From positions 14,786,501-14,850,500 of the forward strand of contig OY821770.1 of the NCBI GenBank assembly GCA_963682175.1: 64,000 bases of DNA, given 5' to 3'. A model generated the notes under the pieces. The model was not told where the DNA came from, searched no databases, and saw only the letters and a list, made by a program, of their open reading frames with translations. This DNA comes from Triglochin maritima (taxonomy: Eukaryota > Streptophyta > Magnoliopsida > Alismatales > Juncaginaceae). The translations under genes and the position numbers were made by a program. Every line of letters begins with the position of its first letter. The stretch's first letter is position 1. Shown in pieces: positions 1-11,864 of the stretch.

Positions 1-267
1 ACTTTACTCAAGAAATAAATAAATCATGAAACTCTTTCTGTTATATCAATCCACGAGCGAATTTAAGATGCCAACAACATAACATATATAATACATTAAT
101 TTGCATCATCAATAATTATTTTCAATAATATCCATCCTTTCAACATGTTCCCTAAATGCCTTTGGTGGCAAGGATCCACAATCATTTAGTTGGTGCTAAT
201 GTGTTAAATTGAAACCTTTAGTTTCTAGACTTATTCTTTAACAACATAGTAATTCAATTTCATATGT

Positions 268-660
268 TTATAACACTTTTGAATACTTGTCGTTCTTAGA
301 AAAGAAGATTGATGCGACATTATCATAATAAATTTTCAACGACTTAGTAATAGAGTCGACAATTCCATGCCCTGAAATATAATTCCGCAACCATATACCA
401 TGAACAGTAGCCTCAAAGCATGCTACAAACTCAGCCTCCCTAGTGGATGCAGCAATGAGAGACTGCTTCACACTCTTCCAAGATGTTGCTCCTCCAGCTA
501 AGAGAAACAAATATCCAAATATAGATTTTCTAGTATCCACACATCCTGCAAAGTCTAAATCTGAATATCCAATCACCTCGAGGTGATCAAACTGCCAATA
601 AGTGAGCATGTGATCCTTCGTTCCCTGCAAGTATCTCAATACTTTTTTGCAGCTCTCCAA
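268..660 (-). pseudogene. copia RNase H fragment
   Basis: The 130-residue frame matches the C-terminal RNase H domain of copia polyproteins. It has the typical YSDLDFAGCVDTRKS stretch with the first catalytic aspartate, the GGATSWKSVKQ strand and the STREAEFVA helix. It continues the reverse-transcriptase frames upstream (864-1373) but is separated from them by frame changes. The last residues of a normal polyprotein should follow below 268 and are not clearly readable. Confidence 0.88.
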
Positions 661-863
661 TGATCTATTCCAGGATTGCTTTGTTATCTACCCAGCATAC
701 CGACAACAAAACTGATGTCTGGTCGAGTACAAGTCTGGGCATACATCAAACATCAAACAATAGATGTATAAGGAATACTCTTCATCTGTTTCTGTTCCAA
801 TTCATTCTTTGGACATTGCTTAAGATTAAAGTTATCTCCTTTCTGAATTGGAACAACGTTTGC

Positions 864-1373
864 TTAACAACATTCCATCTTAAATCTCTTTAAAACTTTA
901 TTAATATATGCTTTCTGAGACAACCCTAACAATCCTTCAGATCTATGACAAAATATTTCTATTCCTATCATATAGGATGCCTCACCTATATCTTTCATTT
1001 GAAAGTTGTTAGAGACAAATTTCTTGGTTTTATGTAATAAACCAAGATCATTGGTAGCTAGCAAGAGATCATCAACATACAAAATCAGAATTATAAATTT
1101 ACTCCCACTGACCTTCAGATATATACATTAATCAACTGCGTTTTGATTAAATCCAAAGGAAGTAATGATATCATTAAACTTGAGATACCATTGACGGGAA
1201 GCTTGCTTAAGTTCGTGTATTGATTTCTTAAGTTTACACACCATGTGTTTTTTTCCTTCAATTACAAAACCCTCAGGTTGATCCATATATACTTCATCTA
1301 AATTTCCATTGAGAAATGCAGTTTTCACATCCATTTGATGTAATTTTAAATCATAATGAGCTACTAATGCCAT
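864..1373 (-). pseudogene. copia reverse transcriptase fragments
   Basis: Two frames (1373-1128 and 1082-864) together carry RT landmarks. The upstream one has QMDVKTAFLNGNL with the first catalytic Asp and a GFVIEGKKHMVCKLKKS segment. The downstream one starts at MYVDDLLLATND, the YVDD active-site box, and runs into SQKAYINKVLKRF, the connection to RNase H. About 45 bases between them are out of frame. The active-site residues themselves survive, but the coding line is broken. Confidence 0.88.
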
Positions 1374-1477
1374 AATAATTCTATGAGAGTCCTTTTTAGA
1401 TACATGAAAAATGTATCTTTGTAGTCAATATTGCTTTTCTGAGTGAAACCTTTCGCAAAAAGTCTAGCCTTGTGTCT

Positions 1478-1933
1478 TTAGATCTTGCCATTAGAATCGA
1501 GTTTAGTCTTAAAGACCCACTTACACCCAACTCTTTTAGAACCTTCAAGCAATTCAACAATATTCCAATGTTTATTGTGATCCATTGATTTCAATTCTTC
1601 TTTCATAGCATCTAACCACTTAATTGAATTAGTACTTTCCATGGCTTGTGAAAATGAAATTGGATCTTTATTAATTTCAATGTCAAGTTCTGATTCTTGA
1701 AGATAAACCACATAATCATCCTAAATGGCAGGTTTACTTGGTCTTTCGGACTTTCTTAATGTCACTTCATGTGGTTCATTTAGTAAAGTTTCATTGTTGA
1801 CGACTTCATTGTGGGGTGTTTGGTCATTCATTTGTTGTTCTTGTACATTATCAGATTGGTAAACAATTGTAGGAACAACATCAGAAGAATTTATGGGTAA
1901 AGAAACTTTCACCCTCACTTCTTGAATTTCCAC
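1478..1933 (-). pseudogene. copia integrase-RT linker and RT N-terminus
   Basis: The frame at 1933-1721 is acidic and low in complexity and ends in TLRKSERPSKPAI, the RRS.R.RKP-type linker found between integrase and RT in plant copia elements. The next frame, 1711-1478, has FSQAMESTNSIKWLDAMKEEL and GCKWVFKTKLDSNGKI, the conserved start of copia RT. A stop separates the two. A short tandem duplication of about 30 bases lies just upstream, near 2030-2075. Confidence 0.82.
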
Positions 1934-2066
1934 TTTACGTGGTCCTTTACTCCCACTAATTTACCATTTTCAATGAACTTAGCATTTCCAGTTTCAACAA
2001 TTCTCGTACTATGGTTAGGACAATAAAATCTAACGCCTTTAGATTTTATTGTCCTAACCATAGCCT

Positions 2067-2865
2067 TTAGATTTTTTTTGGATAATCAATGAAGAAACCA
2101 CTGGTGTTTCTTGAATCTAGTTTCTTTTTATGTGGATTATAAATTCTTACTTCCGTTGGGCAACCCCAAACATGCAGGTGCCATAAACTAGCTTTTCTTC
2201 CCTTCCACAGTTCAAAAGGAGCCTTTGGAACTGCCTTACTAGGAATCATGTTTAACAAATACATGACGGTGTTTAAAGCATGCATCCACAATGATAAAGG
2301 CATTGAGAAATTATTTAACATACTCCTAACCATATCGATAAAGTACGATTATACCTTTCGGCAACAACATTCTATTGTGGTGTGCCTGACATTGTGTATT
2401 TAGCACAAATACGATGTCCTTCAAGAAATTTAGCAAATGGACAAGGATATTATCCACTTTCATCATACTTTCCATAGTATTCACCACCTTTGCCAGATCT
2501 AATTATTTTTACATTTCTGTCCAGTTGTCTTTCTACTTCATTAACGTTTCTCTAAATTGTTCGGTGCTTGAGATTTTCATGCAACAAGTAGATATAACCA
2601 TAATGTGAAAATTCATCAATAAAGGCGATAAGATATTTTCTCCACTAAAAGATGGAACATCAAATGGACCATATATATCGGTGTGTAAAATTCCGAGTTG
2701 GTTGCTTATTGTGGATGATTTCTTAATTTTGTATTTTTTCAATTTTCCTTTAATACAATCCACACATACATTAAGAACAATAAAATCCAAATTAGGAAGG
2801 ATTTCATTCTTTACTAATCTTTGCATTCTTTCTTTGGATACATGACCCAATCGTTTATGCCACAA
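2067..2865 (-). pseudogene. copia integrase fragments
   Basis: The frame 2865-2533 begins MWHKRLGHVSKERMQRL, the H-x4-H half of the integrase zinc domain. It continues to CVDCIKGK, the C-x2-C half, and then LHTDIYGPF with the first catalytic Asp. The frame 2333-2067 has MVRSMLNNFSMPLSLW and ELWKGRKASLWHLHVWGC, the C-terminal core of copia integrase. The central DDE region around 2340-2530 is out of frame. Confidence 0.86.
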
Positions 2866-3318
2866 CTAAGCTGAACATTCATCCACTGAACCACGTTTCA
2901 TACCAACATTATGATGCAAGGTCAATAAGGATTCAACAAACAAATTATCAAGATTTAACTTGTATAGACCATTACAAAGGACACCTGAACCGACAAGAAG
3001 ATCTTGCTTAAACAAACTGAAACTTCCATTCCCAAACTTAGAACAATAACCAACTGTATCAAGTTTAGATAAAGAAACTAAATTGCGAGAAAGAGATAGA
3101 ACATAAAGAGTCTGATAAATATCTAATTGGTTTCCAGTATCTAAAAGTAAATGGTAAGTCCCAGTCCCTTCAATTGGTGCTTTGACACAGCTCCCCACGA
3201 GGACAAAGTTTTCATTTGGATTTGTGGTTTGGATCGTAACGAATCCCTGCATCGTAATAGAAACATCAGTGATACAACCAGAATCAATCCACCATGTATT
3301 ATATGGAACTTTTTCCAA
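2866..3318 (-). pseudogene. copia protease fragment
   Basis: The 150-residue frame contains WWIDSGCITDV, the D-S-G catalytic box of the copia aspartic protease. NLVSLSKLD and a GAG-pre-integrase stretch follow. It ends immediately before the integrase zinc domain. Farther upstream (3400-3530) remnants of a zinc-knuckle-like gag end can be glimpsed but not read in one frame. Confidence 0.82.
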
Positions 3319-3530
3319 ATATGATTTGAAACATACAAAAACTTTATGTTACCTATACTTTCGAACCATGTCTTACGTTTATGGAAGTCCTTTTGATAAT
3401 GTCTAGGTTAATGGCAGAAATGACACTTATCACCCTTTTGTTCCTTCTTGTGGATTTGAGCAGATGACTCGTTGATCTTTAATGGTCCTTTATTAACCTT
3501 TCCATGTTTCTTTCCTGGTTTCCTTTAACT

Positions 3531-4220
3531 CCTGAATGAGCCACAAGATTGATAAAGTGGATTCCTTGTTTCTTAAGCCTTGCCTCCTGGCGAAGGCACC
3601 CCCATTGAAGGTGCCCTAAGGTGGTAGCTTCCCAAGGTTGAAATATCAACAATTTAAAAAAATACTACAACTAAGAAATCATCCTTCAAATATATCTGAA
3701 TGTATCTCACTTGAAAATCAAATCACAATGTAAAGAGCAACACAATCTATAAAAATAAATCTCTAAAATGAACAACGCATTATCTCATATAATCCATCAA
3801 ATGTGTAAACTTTAACGACATAGCTGGTAGGACACTTATGGCCTCGAACAACTCTAACATGCAACTTTTGTAACATGTTATTTTGAAAATCATAAAAATA
3901 TGATTAATTGATTGCACGTCATTACAAAAGACTATAATTCCCAACGACCACCACACTACACCTATTATCCTATAGGTCATCCAAAAACACACTTAATATA
4001 TGTTTTGTCATTAAGGTTTCCTAAATGGCACTCTATTAGTTGTCTTCCCAAACGTCGTTACTTGAAGTCCTGTTAAGTGTTAATATAGGATCTAACAAGT
4101 GTTATTGTTGGTAATAAATGAAGCAACACCCACACCCCACCTTCACCTCACTCCTCCTTCCTAACACTCTTTTGGCCAGAAACCAGTAGTTGAACGACTG
4201 CTCCCCACCATTCTTCTCTC
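3531..4220. other. Spacer without recognised gene
   Basis: This AT-rich stretch lies between element E and the GRF-like exon. I see no conserved coding frame, terminal repeat or tandem array. A short pyrimidine-rich CCCACACCCCACCTTCACC run occurs just before the exon at about 4130. Confidence 0.4.
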
Positions 4221-4415
4221 TTGGATAGAATGTTCTCCACTCTCTTGTGCTTCACAATGAATCCAAAGGTGAGGACCACCGGTGAGCACAGTGGCTCGAC
4301 GAGTTCTTCAGGAGTGGTTCCTCCGGAATGTAGATGTCGGGTGCCCATGGTGGTGTGCATCTCCGGCAAGGCCGATACCGTGGGAAGGATGTTTTGGGGC
4401 TGCCACAACTACGTA
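4221..4415 (+). pseudogene. Orphan GRF-type zinc-finger exon
   Basis: The frame gives a Ser-rich lead, then CRCRVPMVVCISGKAD, then GRMFWGCHNY. This resembles the plant GRF zinc finger, which has a CxCG start, a GRRFxGCxxY core and two further cysteine or histidine ligands. A GTAAG at 4416 directly after the core would fit the intron that often follows the finger in these genes. No confident downstream exon was found; the GT-rich stretch 4640-4990 may be a decayed remainder. In plants this small family is highly multiplied and often carried by transposons. The call rests on the motif alone. Confidence 0.42.
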
Positions 4416-5466
4416 GTAAGATTTCTTTATTCCAAAATTTCAATGCACGTCTAGTGTTTGTTGAAATGTCTCACTAAAGATTGTTTCTCGCAGAATGGTT
4501 GTAGTTGTGAATTTTTCTTTTAGATTGATCGAGTTCATATTGAAGACAACAATTTGACAGTTAAGTTTTAAAAACTTGAAGAAATGGTTTTTACAAAACT
4601 GTACTCTTTTGAGCAAAAGATTGAATCTTTTGCATCGCATGCAAGGATAGATGAGTTGACCTTGTGGGAAATGCGATAGTAGCTTTGAAATCTTTCTCTA
4701 GCGATGCTTGGTGCACTGAAAAACTCTTCTAGCTAGGAATGGTTTGTGGTGTGGCTTTAACACTTGTTGTTTGTGTGTTTGGTGTGGGGAGTGTGAGGTT
4801 GTGTGGTTGTTTATGCAAGGGTGTTTGTTTTGTTAGGGCTCATTGTTGTTGTTGTTGTATTGAGGGTATTGTGTTCAATGGGTGATGTTTTGAAATGACT
4901 GTGTTCAAGTGGTTGGTGTTGTTCAACTATAGATGGCTTCTAACTTGTGTTTGGGTTTGTTTTGTAAGTGCTTCTTGTTTTCAATTGGTTCTCGACTTGG
5001 TTAGTCAATTGTGTGTTTTTGTGTTGAAATTGAAGCTAAATCTGAAAACATGGAATGTTTTCGCAACTACATAAAACTAACACATGAATAAAGCAAAGTT
5101 CCTAAACTCACATCTCATAAAAAGGCATAGCACATGTCATAAATAATCCAATTAGATAAGATATAGTGTATTGCATATTCAAAGGTTACAAATTCAATAA
5201 GTAGTACTCGCTAACAACATCAAAACAATACAAAAAGTTGTACCAAATTAAACACCTGGGTTACAAAATGTGATTACATCCCAAGCCTCTTTCTTTGTGT
5301 ATCAAGATGCCAGTAATTCTTTGTATGTTTGCAACATCTCAGATTCAGTTGTGACATATGGTGTTGCATCTACTGGTGGTCGGAGTGCATGTGCTCCTGG
5401 ATGCACTTGTGAAGTGGCTGACCTTAGAGCCTTATAAATGCTCACTTTCCCAAGAACCTTATGAGT
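4416..5466. other. Spacer left of CACTA-1
   Basis: A T/G-rich first half (4640-4990) is followed by AT-rich DNA. No convincing gene is visible. The minus strand at 5300-5460 has a short open stretch with no family I recognise. It is cut by the CACTA-1 insertion and would continue at 20223. Confidence 0.4.
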
Positions 5467-5469
5467 GAA
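5467..5469. repeat. Target-site duplication GAA, left copy of CACTA-1
   Basis: GAA immediately precedes CACTG at 5470. The same three bases follow the right terminus at 20220-20222. Three-base duplications are the rule for CACTA elements. Confidence 0.7.
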
Positions 5470-5489
5470 CACTGCTGGAAAAAAAGACT
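5470..5489 (+). repeat. CACTA-1 left terminal inverted repeat
   Basis: CACTGCTGGAAAAAAAGACT pairs with the complement of the right end, which reads CACTGTTGGAAAGTC inward from 20219. The first twelve bases match with one change. Confidence 0.8.
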
Positions 5490-5499
5490 GTAAGATTGG

Positions 5500-5935
5500 A
5501 TATTAAGGGGGTACAATATTGGGTTGACCACCTTCAACGATCGACGTGGTAAGTTGGCAACAATATAAAGGGGGTACCCTTTCACGTCGATCGTCACAAC
5601 CGACATGGTAGTGTCCTCTATAATCTCAGTCACAATTTTAACCCCGATCGACGTGGTTAATCGACGTTCAAGAGGGTCCTCAATATCCTACCACGTTGGC
5701 CATTTTATACGACCGATGTGGTAGTATGGTTCCTATCATGTCGTCTTACAAGAACACCAACGTAGTAGTATACCCTACAATGTCGGTGGTATGGGCAACC
5801 GATGTTTTAGGGTCGTTAATAAAAATGGAAAAAAATAAAAGAAATATCCTACAACGTTGGTGGTTTTGACAATCGACGTGCTAGAGTGTCTACAATGTCG
5901 GTTTTGCATAAAGGCAGACGTTGTAGGATATTTCT
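5500..5935. repeat. CACTA-1 left subterminal repeat array
   Basis: Short units alternate in both orientations around the core CGACGTGGTAG / CTACCACGTCG, often degenerate (ACGATCGACGTGGTAA, CTACCACGTTGGCC, ACCGATGTGGTAG). Head-to-head pairs make small hairpins. The same core occurs at 19812-20195 and in the 9800-10530 array, which ties the three together. Confidence 0.78.
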
Positions 5936-6199
5936 TTCTTTTTATTTGTTTGAGACCTGTAATTCAGACTCAAACCCTGAAGTTCATATTCAATCAAGCA
6001 ATTCACAACATTCATATCTATCAAATAAGTAATTAATTCTCACAACATTCATATTCAGTCCAGTAATAACAACAATCATATCTATCAGTTGCACAACATT
6101 CATATCATGTGTAATATACAAAAGCATCTACTTAATACTACAACATACAATGAACCTTTAGTTTTGACATTTTCGTTTTATGCTCATAGGCTCCTCTAT
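5936..6199. other. CACTA-1 untranslated region
   Basis: AT-rich DNA between the TNP2 3' remnant and the left subterminal repeats. It has imperfect repeats of CACAACATTCATATC and no coding frame. It is probably 3' untranslated sequence of the TNP2 transcript. Confidence 0.4.
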
Positions 6200-9110
6200 C
6201 CAAATTCCTTCATGATGATCATCTCGGGTAATTTAGTTGTCAACAGTTTTGTTGTCATCGAGTGATTTAAGTTCAGGTACTTGTGCAAACGGGGGAATTT
6301 CTCCAATCTCATTAACATATTCTTCATCCACGATTTGTCATTTTCCTTCTAAAACTACCGACCATTCATTAGCACACAAGTTTGTTACATAAAATATATG
6401 TTTTGCTTGAGATGCCAGAATGAAAGGATCTTCCTTAAAACCTTCTTTTTTAAGGTTCACCAAAGTAAACCCCAACTCATCGACTTGAAGACCGTTCTTA
6501 TTGTCCACCCACTTGCATTTAAATACCGTAACACTGAATTTAGTAAAATTCAGCTCCCATATTTCTTCAATCTGACCAATAAGACATATTGGTATATATG
6601 TGATTTCTATCTTTCAAACTAGAGATGTGCAACGTTCAACTACCAAAGTGACCCCACTATTCTGCATTGTGCTTTTCTCGTCCTCCATTTTGGTAGTGAA
6701 AGATAAACCACTGATATCATAGCCATTATAAGATGTCACTATAGGATTTGGTCTATATGCCAACCACTTCAATTTTTTAGAAACATTATGGTTGTACACA
6801 GTTTCCCTGAACCAATCAATGAAAGCCTTATTGTGAGCGTTAATGACTTGTTGATCAGTCCAAGAAGAATGTTTTTCCCTAACTATGGTCATGTGCTCAT
6901 CCAAATAAGGTTGGACTTCATCAGAATTGCACAACACATAGAAATACGCTCTGAAGAGATCCTCACCTTTTCGACTTATCATCTTCGGGCCACGCGTACC
7001 TTTACCTTCAATCCTATCTTCATGTCTATTCTTAGAAAGTCCCACACTCTTAGTATGAGCCAAGTACTCATTACAAAACTCAATTATCTCTTGAGCTATG
7101 TAACCTTCAACGATGCTCGCATCTGGCCTTCGTCGATTCTTACAATAATCTTTCAACTCACCCATGTAACGCTCGAAAGGATACATCCATCTCAAAAATA
7201 CCAGACCGAGTAGCTTAACTTCTCTAACCAGATGAATTATCAAATTAACCATAATGTCAAAAAAAGATGGCGGAAAGTACATCTCCAATTGACATATTGT
7301 AACAACTACTTCATTCTGCAACTTATCCAAATACTTTGGATCAATTACTTTGTTGCAAATCTTGTTGAAGAACAAACAAAATTTGATAATAGCATGTCTA
7401 ACATGTTTCGGCAATATCGACCTAATAGCAACAGGTAACAATTGTTGCATCAACACATGACAATCATGAGACTTCAAACCAAGTAGTTTCAAAACTTTAA
7501 TTGATATAAGATCGCTAATATTTGAAGAATACCCCTGTAGTACGTTGACACCACGTAGACACTGACACAAAGCTAATTTCTCCTTTCTGTCCAAAGTGTA
7601 AGAAGCTGGTGATAAATATTTACGAGTACCCTTACTCTCTGGTGCTAGTTTTGCTCGAATACAAGGTTCAAGTAGATCAAGTATGACATTATATACATCT
7701 TTAGTCTTACCCAGTATGTTAACAAGAGTTCTTAACAAACTGTCAAATATTTTTTTCGACATACATCACATCAATACAATGTCTGACTTCTAAGGTCTCC
7801 CAATAAGGAAGGTTAATTTTTTTCTTCCAACTACTCTTATTATTTCTGCGTTTGTAAGGCTTGCCGAATTTGCATTGGATGTTGGTTAACCGCTCAAGAC
7901 CTTGTTTTACACTAATTTCTGTAGGAGGTTCTTCAAATTCCTACTTCCCGTTAAATGTCTTTTTCATTTTGCGATACAGATGACTCATAGGAAGACATTT
8001 GCGATGACCAAGATACACTATCTTACTGTCATGCACAAGCTGGAAAGAAAACGAGTTTTCTTCACAAATAGGACACGCTTTGTGTCATTTCACAGAATAG
8101 CCGGACAGATTTCCATATGCAGGGAAGTCACTAATTATGCAAATATCATCACACACATTGTAAATGACTGTTGATGGTGGGCATCCCACACTTGCTCACC
8201 ATCATTTCACAATTTCTTCAAGTCATCAATCAGGGGAGCCAAATACACATCTATGTCATTGCCTAGTTGTTTTGGACCAGAAATCATTAAAGACAATATC
8301 ATGTATCTATGTTTCATACTTAAACACGGAGGTAGATTGTACATCACTAGTAGAATAGGCCACAAACTATGAAGGCTACTCAAACTCTCGTAAGGATTCA
8401 TTCCATAAGTACACAAACCAAGTTTTAGATTTCTGGATTCTTGACCGAACAACAGAAAATCTGAATTGATCCACTTCCACTGCGGAGAATCGGCAGGATG
8501 TCGAAGCATCTGATCATTCGCTTTATTACCATTTGCATGCCATGTCAGATTCTTTGAATCCGTGGGGCAGGCAAACAAATGTTTCAACCTTGGAATGATC
8601 GAAAGATACCACAACATCTTCGCAGGCGGCCCTTGTACTGGTATATCACCACTCACATTTTTCTTGTGTTTATACCTTAATGCGTTACAAACTGGACAAC
8701 AATGCAGATTTTCATATTTTCCATATATAATATGCAATAATTAGGGCATGCATGTATTTTCCTATGCTGCATACCCATTGGACACGATTTTTTTGCCTCA
8801 TATGTACGGTTTGGAAGTTTGTTGTTTTCTGGAAGAATTTCTTTTAACAACTTAAGCAAGGTAGTGAAACTGACATCACTCCAACCATACGAGGCTTTCA
8901 AGGTATATAACTGTAACAGTGTAGACAATCTACTGAAATCGGTGCAACCTGGATACAAAGGTTTTTCATTGTCTGACAAAAAATTACTAAGTACTTGTGG
9001 TTTGTCATCAAACTTTTCGGCAACATCTCGAATCATATCCTCTAACTGATCATCATCATTAACATCTTTCTGTGAAGGACTATCACTTTCTTTACGTATT
9101 TCATTCTCAC
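6200..9110 (-). pseudogene. TNP2-type CACTA transposase, broken
   Basis: Minus-strand frames at 9110-8677, 8737-8207 and 7762-6614 read in order as a TNP2 transposase with its C-terminal DUF4218 and DUF4216 domains. Landmarks are HPADSPQWKWI, RNLKLGLCTYGMNP, WPILLVMYNLPP, GPKQLGNDIDVYLAPLIDDL, then SDFPAYGNLSGYS and CPICEEN in 8130-8040. The 382-residue frame has LKSHDCHVLMQQLLPVAIR, PFERYMGELKDY and EVQPYLDEHM. The N-terminus is cut at 9110 by the reversed LTR. Stops and frame breaks lie at 7763-8206 and after 6614, where the DUF4216 end decays toward 6200. Such a protein would bind the terminal and subterminal repeats and cut the element; this copy cannot. Confidence 0.88.
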
Positions 9111-9795
9111 TGATGAGAATTAAATTTATACCGCAAGTGCACGGCGTCAATGAAGACGTGACAAGTACGGGTCGAACACAAGGACGGAGAGATATTGTTA
9201 TTTTTCTGATTTTCGATTTAAGAAAGAAAGAGAGAGAAATAAGTTTGGTTTGAGATTTTTGGTTTTTTAATTATCTAAAGCAAGAACAACAAAAACTAAA
9301 AAGAAAATAAAGCAAATATGGATGAGAGTCCAGCGGGTGGAGGTTTAGATGTCGAGTTTTGTTTAGAGAAATCTGAAACTTATAATAAATCACATTAGTT
9401 ATAAAGCATTACATGATAAATGATTCAACATAAACTCAAGTAATCAAAATATACTAACACGAAATTAAAATAATAACATCATTCTTCTTCTCATCACCCT
9501 AAATCCGTCACCCCCACCCTTTGGAGAGAGTTAGAAACTCATGGATGGAGGAAAGGAGAAGGGGTCCTAAAGAAACTACAAAAGAAAACTAAAAAACACA
9601 AAATAAAAGAACAGAATTTTATTGCTAAAGAGAAGAACGTCTTTACAACATAATTTCGAGCCTATTTATAGCCGATACAAGGTACCCAAGTATGGAATAG
9701 GAAAGTACACGCGTCAACACGCAACAGGTAAAAATTTGAGCGCACGGATTGCAAGGGGTATATTTCTATTTGGACATCAGAGACCCAAAATGGCT
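9111..9795 (-). mobile_element. Reversed LTR fragment of the A/B superfamily
   Basis: The complement of the LTR 3' end of element A starts here at TGATG: TTATACCGCAAGTGCACG, GACGTCAATGAAGACGTG-like and GTCGAACACAAGG all recur with changes. Similarity continues through the CACCCTTTGGAGAGAGTTAG leader block to a reversed TATA box (CCTATTTATAGCC, about 9661). Beyond it the U3 is not alignable by eye to A or B, so this is a third variant. The outer U3 end runs into the CACTA array without a clear terminus, so the LTR appears truncated. Confidence 0.75.
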
Positions 9796-9799
9796 CGAC

Positions 9800-10530
9800 C
9801 GATTCGTCCAACCTGTCAACCAAAATTGATAGTCGTCTACCATGTCGTCTTTCTTCCATATCCGACGTGGTAGACCCCTTATAAATTTTGGGTTTTGATG
9901 GTTGTAAGACTTAGACCCCTGCTTAGAAAATGTAACTCAAATCCAATTTATCCAACTGGTCGACCACAATTGATAATGGGTCTACCACATCGGATGTCCT
10001 CCATATCCGACGTGGTAGAGACTTGTATCACTTCAGATATGCAGGAAATCTGAAGTGGTAGACCCCTTATCAATTTTGGGTTTTGATGGTTATAAGTCAG
10101 ACTCAAACCCATGCTCAGGAAATGTAACTCATATCCAATTTATCCAACTGGTCGACCACAAATGATAAGGGGTCTACCACGTCGGATGTCCTCCATATCC
10201 GATGTTGTAGAGACCTGTATCACGTCAGATATGCAGGAAATCCGACGTGGTAGACCCCTTATCAATTTTAGGTTTTGATGGTTGTAAGTCAGACTCAAAC
10301 CCCTGCTCAGAAAATGTAACTCGTATCCAATTTATCCAACTGGTCGACCGCAATTGATAAGAAGTCTACCACGTTGGATTTCCTCCATATCCGACGTGGT
10401 AGAGACCTTATCACGTTGTATATGTAGGAAATCTGACGTGGTAGACCCCTTATTAATTTTGGGTTTTGATGGTTGTCAGTCAGACTCAAACCCTTGCACA
10501 GAAAATGTAACTCATATCCAATTTATAGTA
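9800..10530. repeat. 192-bp tandem array with CACTA palindromes
   Basis: The anchor TCCAACTGGTCGACC recurs at 9951, 10143 and 10335 (period 192), with a shortened first unit at 9807 and a partial last unit. Each unit holds CTACCACGTCGGAT and ATCCGACGTGGTAG facing each other, plus GGTTTTGATGGTTGTAAG. The palindromic core equals the subterminal motif of CACTA-1, yet the array lies inside the element, directly upstream of TNP2 on its strand once the LTR fragment is removed. Confidence 0.82.
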
Positions 10531-10618
10531 CTCATATACAATCCAACACAAAATTATACTCATATACACAAAAGTATACTCATATACAATCCAACACAAA
10601 AGTATACTCATATACAAT
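10531..10618. repeat. Short AT-rich tandem repeat
   Basis: About three imperfect copies of a TATACTCATATACAATCC-type unit with AACACAAAAG joints stand between the 192-bp array and the LTR of element A. Confidence 0.65.
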
Positions 10619-11840
10619 TGATGCATTGCATACATTGCATCATATGTCTTTCATTTATATTGCTTTTATATCAATAAATGCTACTAAGGTATGTGTTTAG
10701 TCTTATTTACAGAATACAGGGACCTGAATGCAATTTACCCACATCCCGAGCATAAACGCGTGCAAAAGACTCATTTCTATCATAAAGACCAAGCTCAAGA
10801 TTATCGGGTTTCAAATGGAAATGTATCTAAGCATAAAAGCATTCAAGTCCTAATTGCAAAAAGAACAAGGACTTAAGCACAAAAGTAGCTGGGGACTTAA
10901 TTGCAAAAGAACAAGGACCTAATTGCAAATCAGGAGTAGCTTTTATCATCTTGGAGAAAATCTAAAGAAAAATCAATGTAGATCTTCAAATATATAAAAG
11001 AATTAATCCGGAGCTCAAAAGAATGGAAAGAATCAATCCAGACGCGTAAAGGAGGATCAAATCATACCATAAACATTCAACCAAAATCTGGACCAAATCA
11101 GAGCATGATGTGCGGCAATTCCGCCGCATATCACACATACCATGCGGCGATTCCGCCGCCCCCTAGTCGATCCGTGTGCTCCAATTTTGTCCAGTCGTGT
11201 CTGGACACGTGTACTCTCCAATTCTATACTTAGGTCTCTTGTAACAACTATAAATAGCCCCGAGAACGATGTTAGAATGGTCATTGGACTTAGACCTAGT
11301 TTTTAGTTGTTGTTTTTATTTGTCTTTATTTTAGTAATAAAATTTTGTCTTTTATTTCTTGTTTTTACTTTTCTTTTGTAATGCCTCTAGGATCCCTTCT
11401 TCCTCCCTCCATGAGTTTCTAACTCTTTCCAAAGGGTGGAGGTGACAGATTTAGGGTGAAGAGAAGATGAATGAATGTTATTATTTTAAGTTCGTGATTA
11501 GTATATTTTGATTACTTGAGTTTATGTTAAATCATTTATCATGTAATGCTTCATAACTAACATGATTTATTATAAGTTTCTGAATTCTCTAATCTAAACC
11601 CTAAATCTAAACCTCCACCCGACGGAATTCACCTCTTTGTTCTTGTTTAATTTTAATTGTTCTTGTTCTTGATTTAGATAATTAAAACCCAAAAACTCAA
11701 AACCCAATTATTTCTTCTCTCCTTCTTCCCCGTAATCGAAATCACACTAATAACAGAATCTCTCCCTCCTTGTGTTCGACCTGTATTTGCCACGTCTTCA
11801 TTGACGTCGTGCACTTGCGGTATAAATTTAACTCCCATCA
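10619..11840 (+). repeat. Element A, left LTR
   Basis: Begins TGATGCATTGCATACATTGC and ends AACTCCCATCA. A TATA box TATAAATA lies at 11249-11256. Two GC palindromes (11111-11128, 11144-11159) sit about 100-140 bp upstream of it, in U3. Five bases before the LTR are ACAAT. Confidence 0.92.
11249..11256 (+). promoter_or_regulatory. TATA box of element A left LTR
   Basis: TATAAATA followed by GCCCCGAGAACG. It is the only good TATA in the LTR and lies about 590 bp before the LTR end. The copy in the second LTR is near 16517. Confidence 0.7.
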
Positions 11841-11846
11841 AGTTTT

Positions 11847-11864
11847 TGGCGTCGTTGCCGGGGA
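11847..11864 (+). promoter_or_regulatory. Primer-binding site, tRNA-Asp type
   Basis: TGGCGTCGTTGCCGGGGA starts six bases after the LTR. It is complementary, with one mismatch (T for C at the sixth base), to the 3' end of plant tRNA-Asp. The same site recurs at 17115-17132. Confidence 0.88.

Larger units (their letters stand above)
240..3530 (-). mobile_element. Degenerate Ty1/copia retrotransposon (element E), internal region
   Basis: Read on the minus strand, the order is protease/GAG-pre-integrase, integrase, linker, reverse transcriptase, RNase H. This is the Pseudoviridae/copia order, with integrase before RT. Several frames and stops interrupt it, so no product is possible. No flanking LTR could be identified: the 3' LTR would lie left of the window start. 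The gag end near 3.4-3.6 kb fades into unrecognised sequence. This looks like an old copy compared with element D in the same window. Confidence 0.9.

Noticed and set aside
6788..7213. 141-residue plus-strand frame
   Set aside because: Shadow of the minus-strand TNP2 DUF4218 region, with no conserved motif of its own.
10619..11840. Element A LTR as part of a virus-derived insert
   Set aside because: No envelope, movement or replicase sequence is present. Primer site, LTR ends and gag-only content fit a plant retrotransposon.
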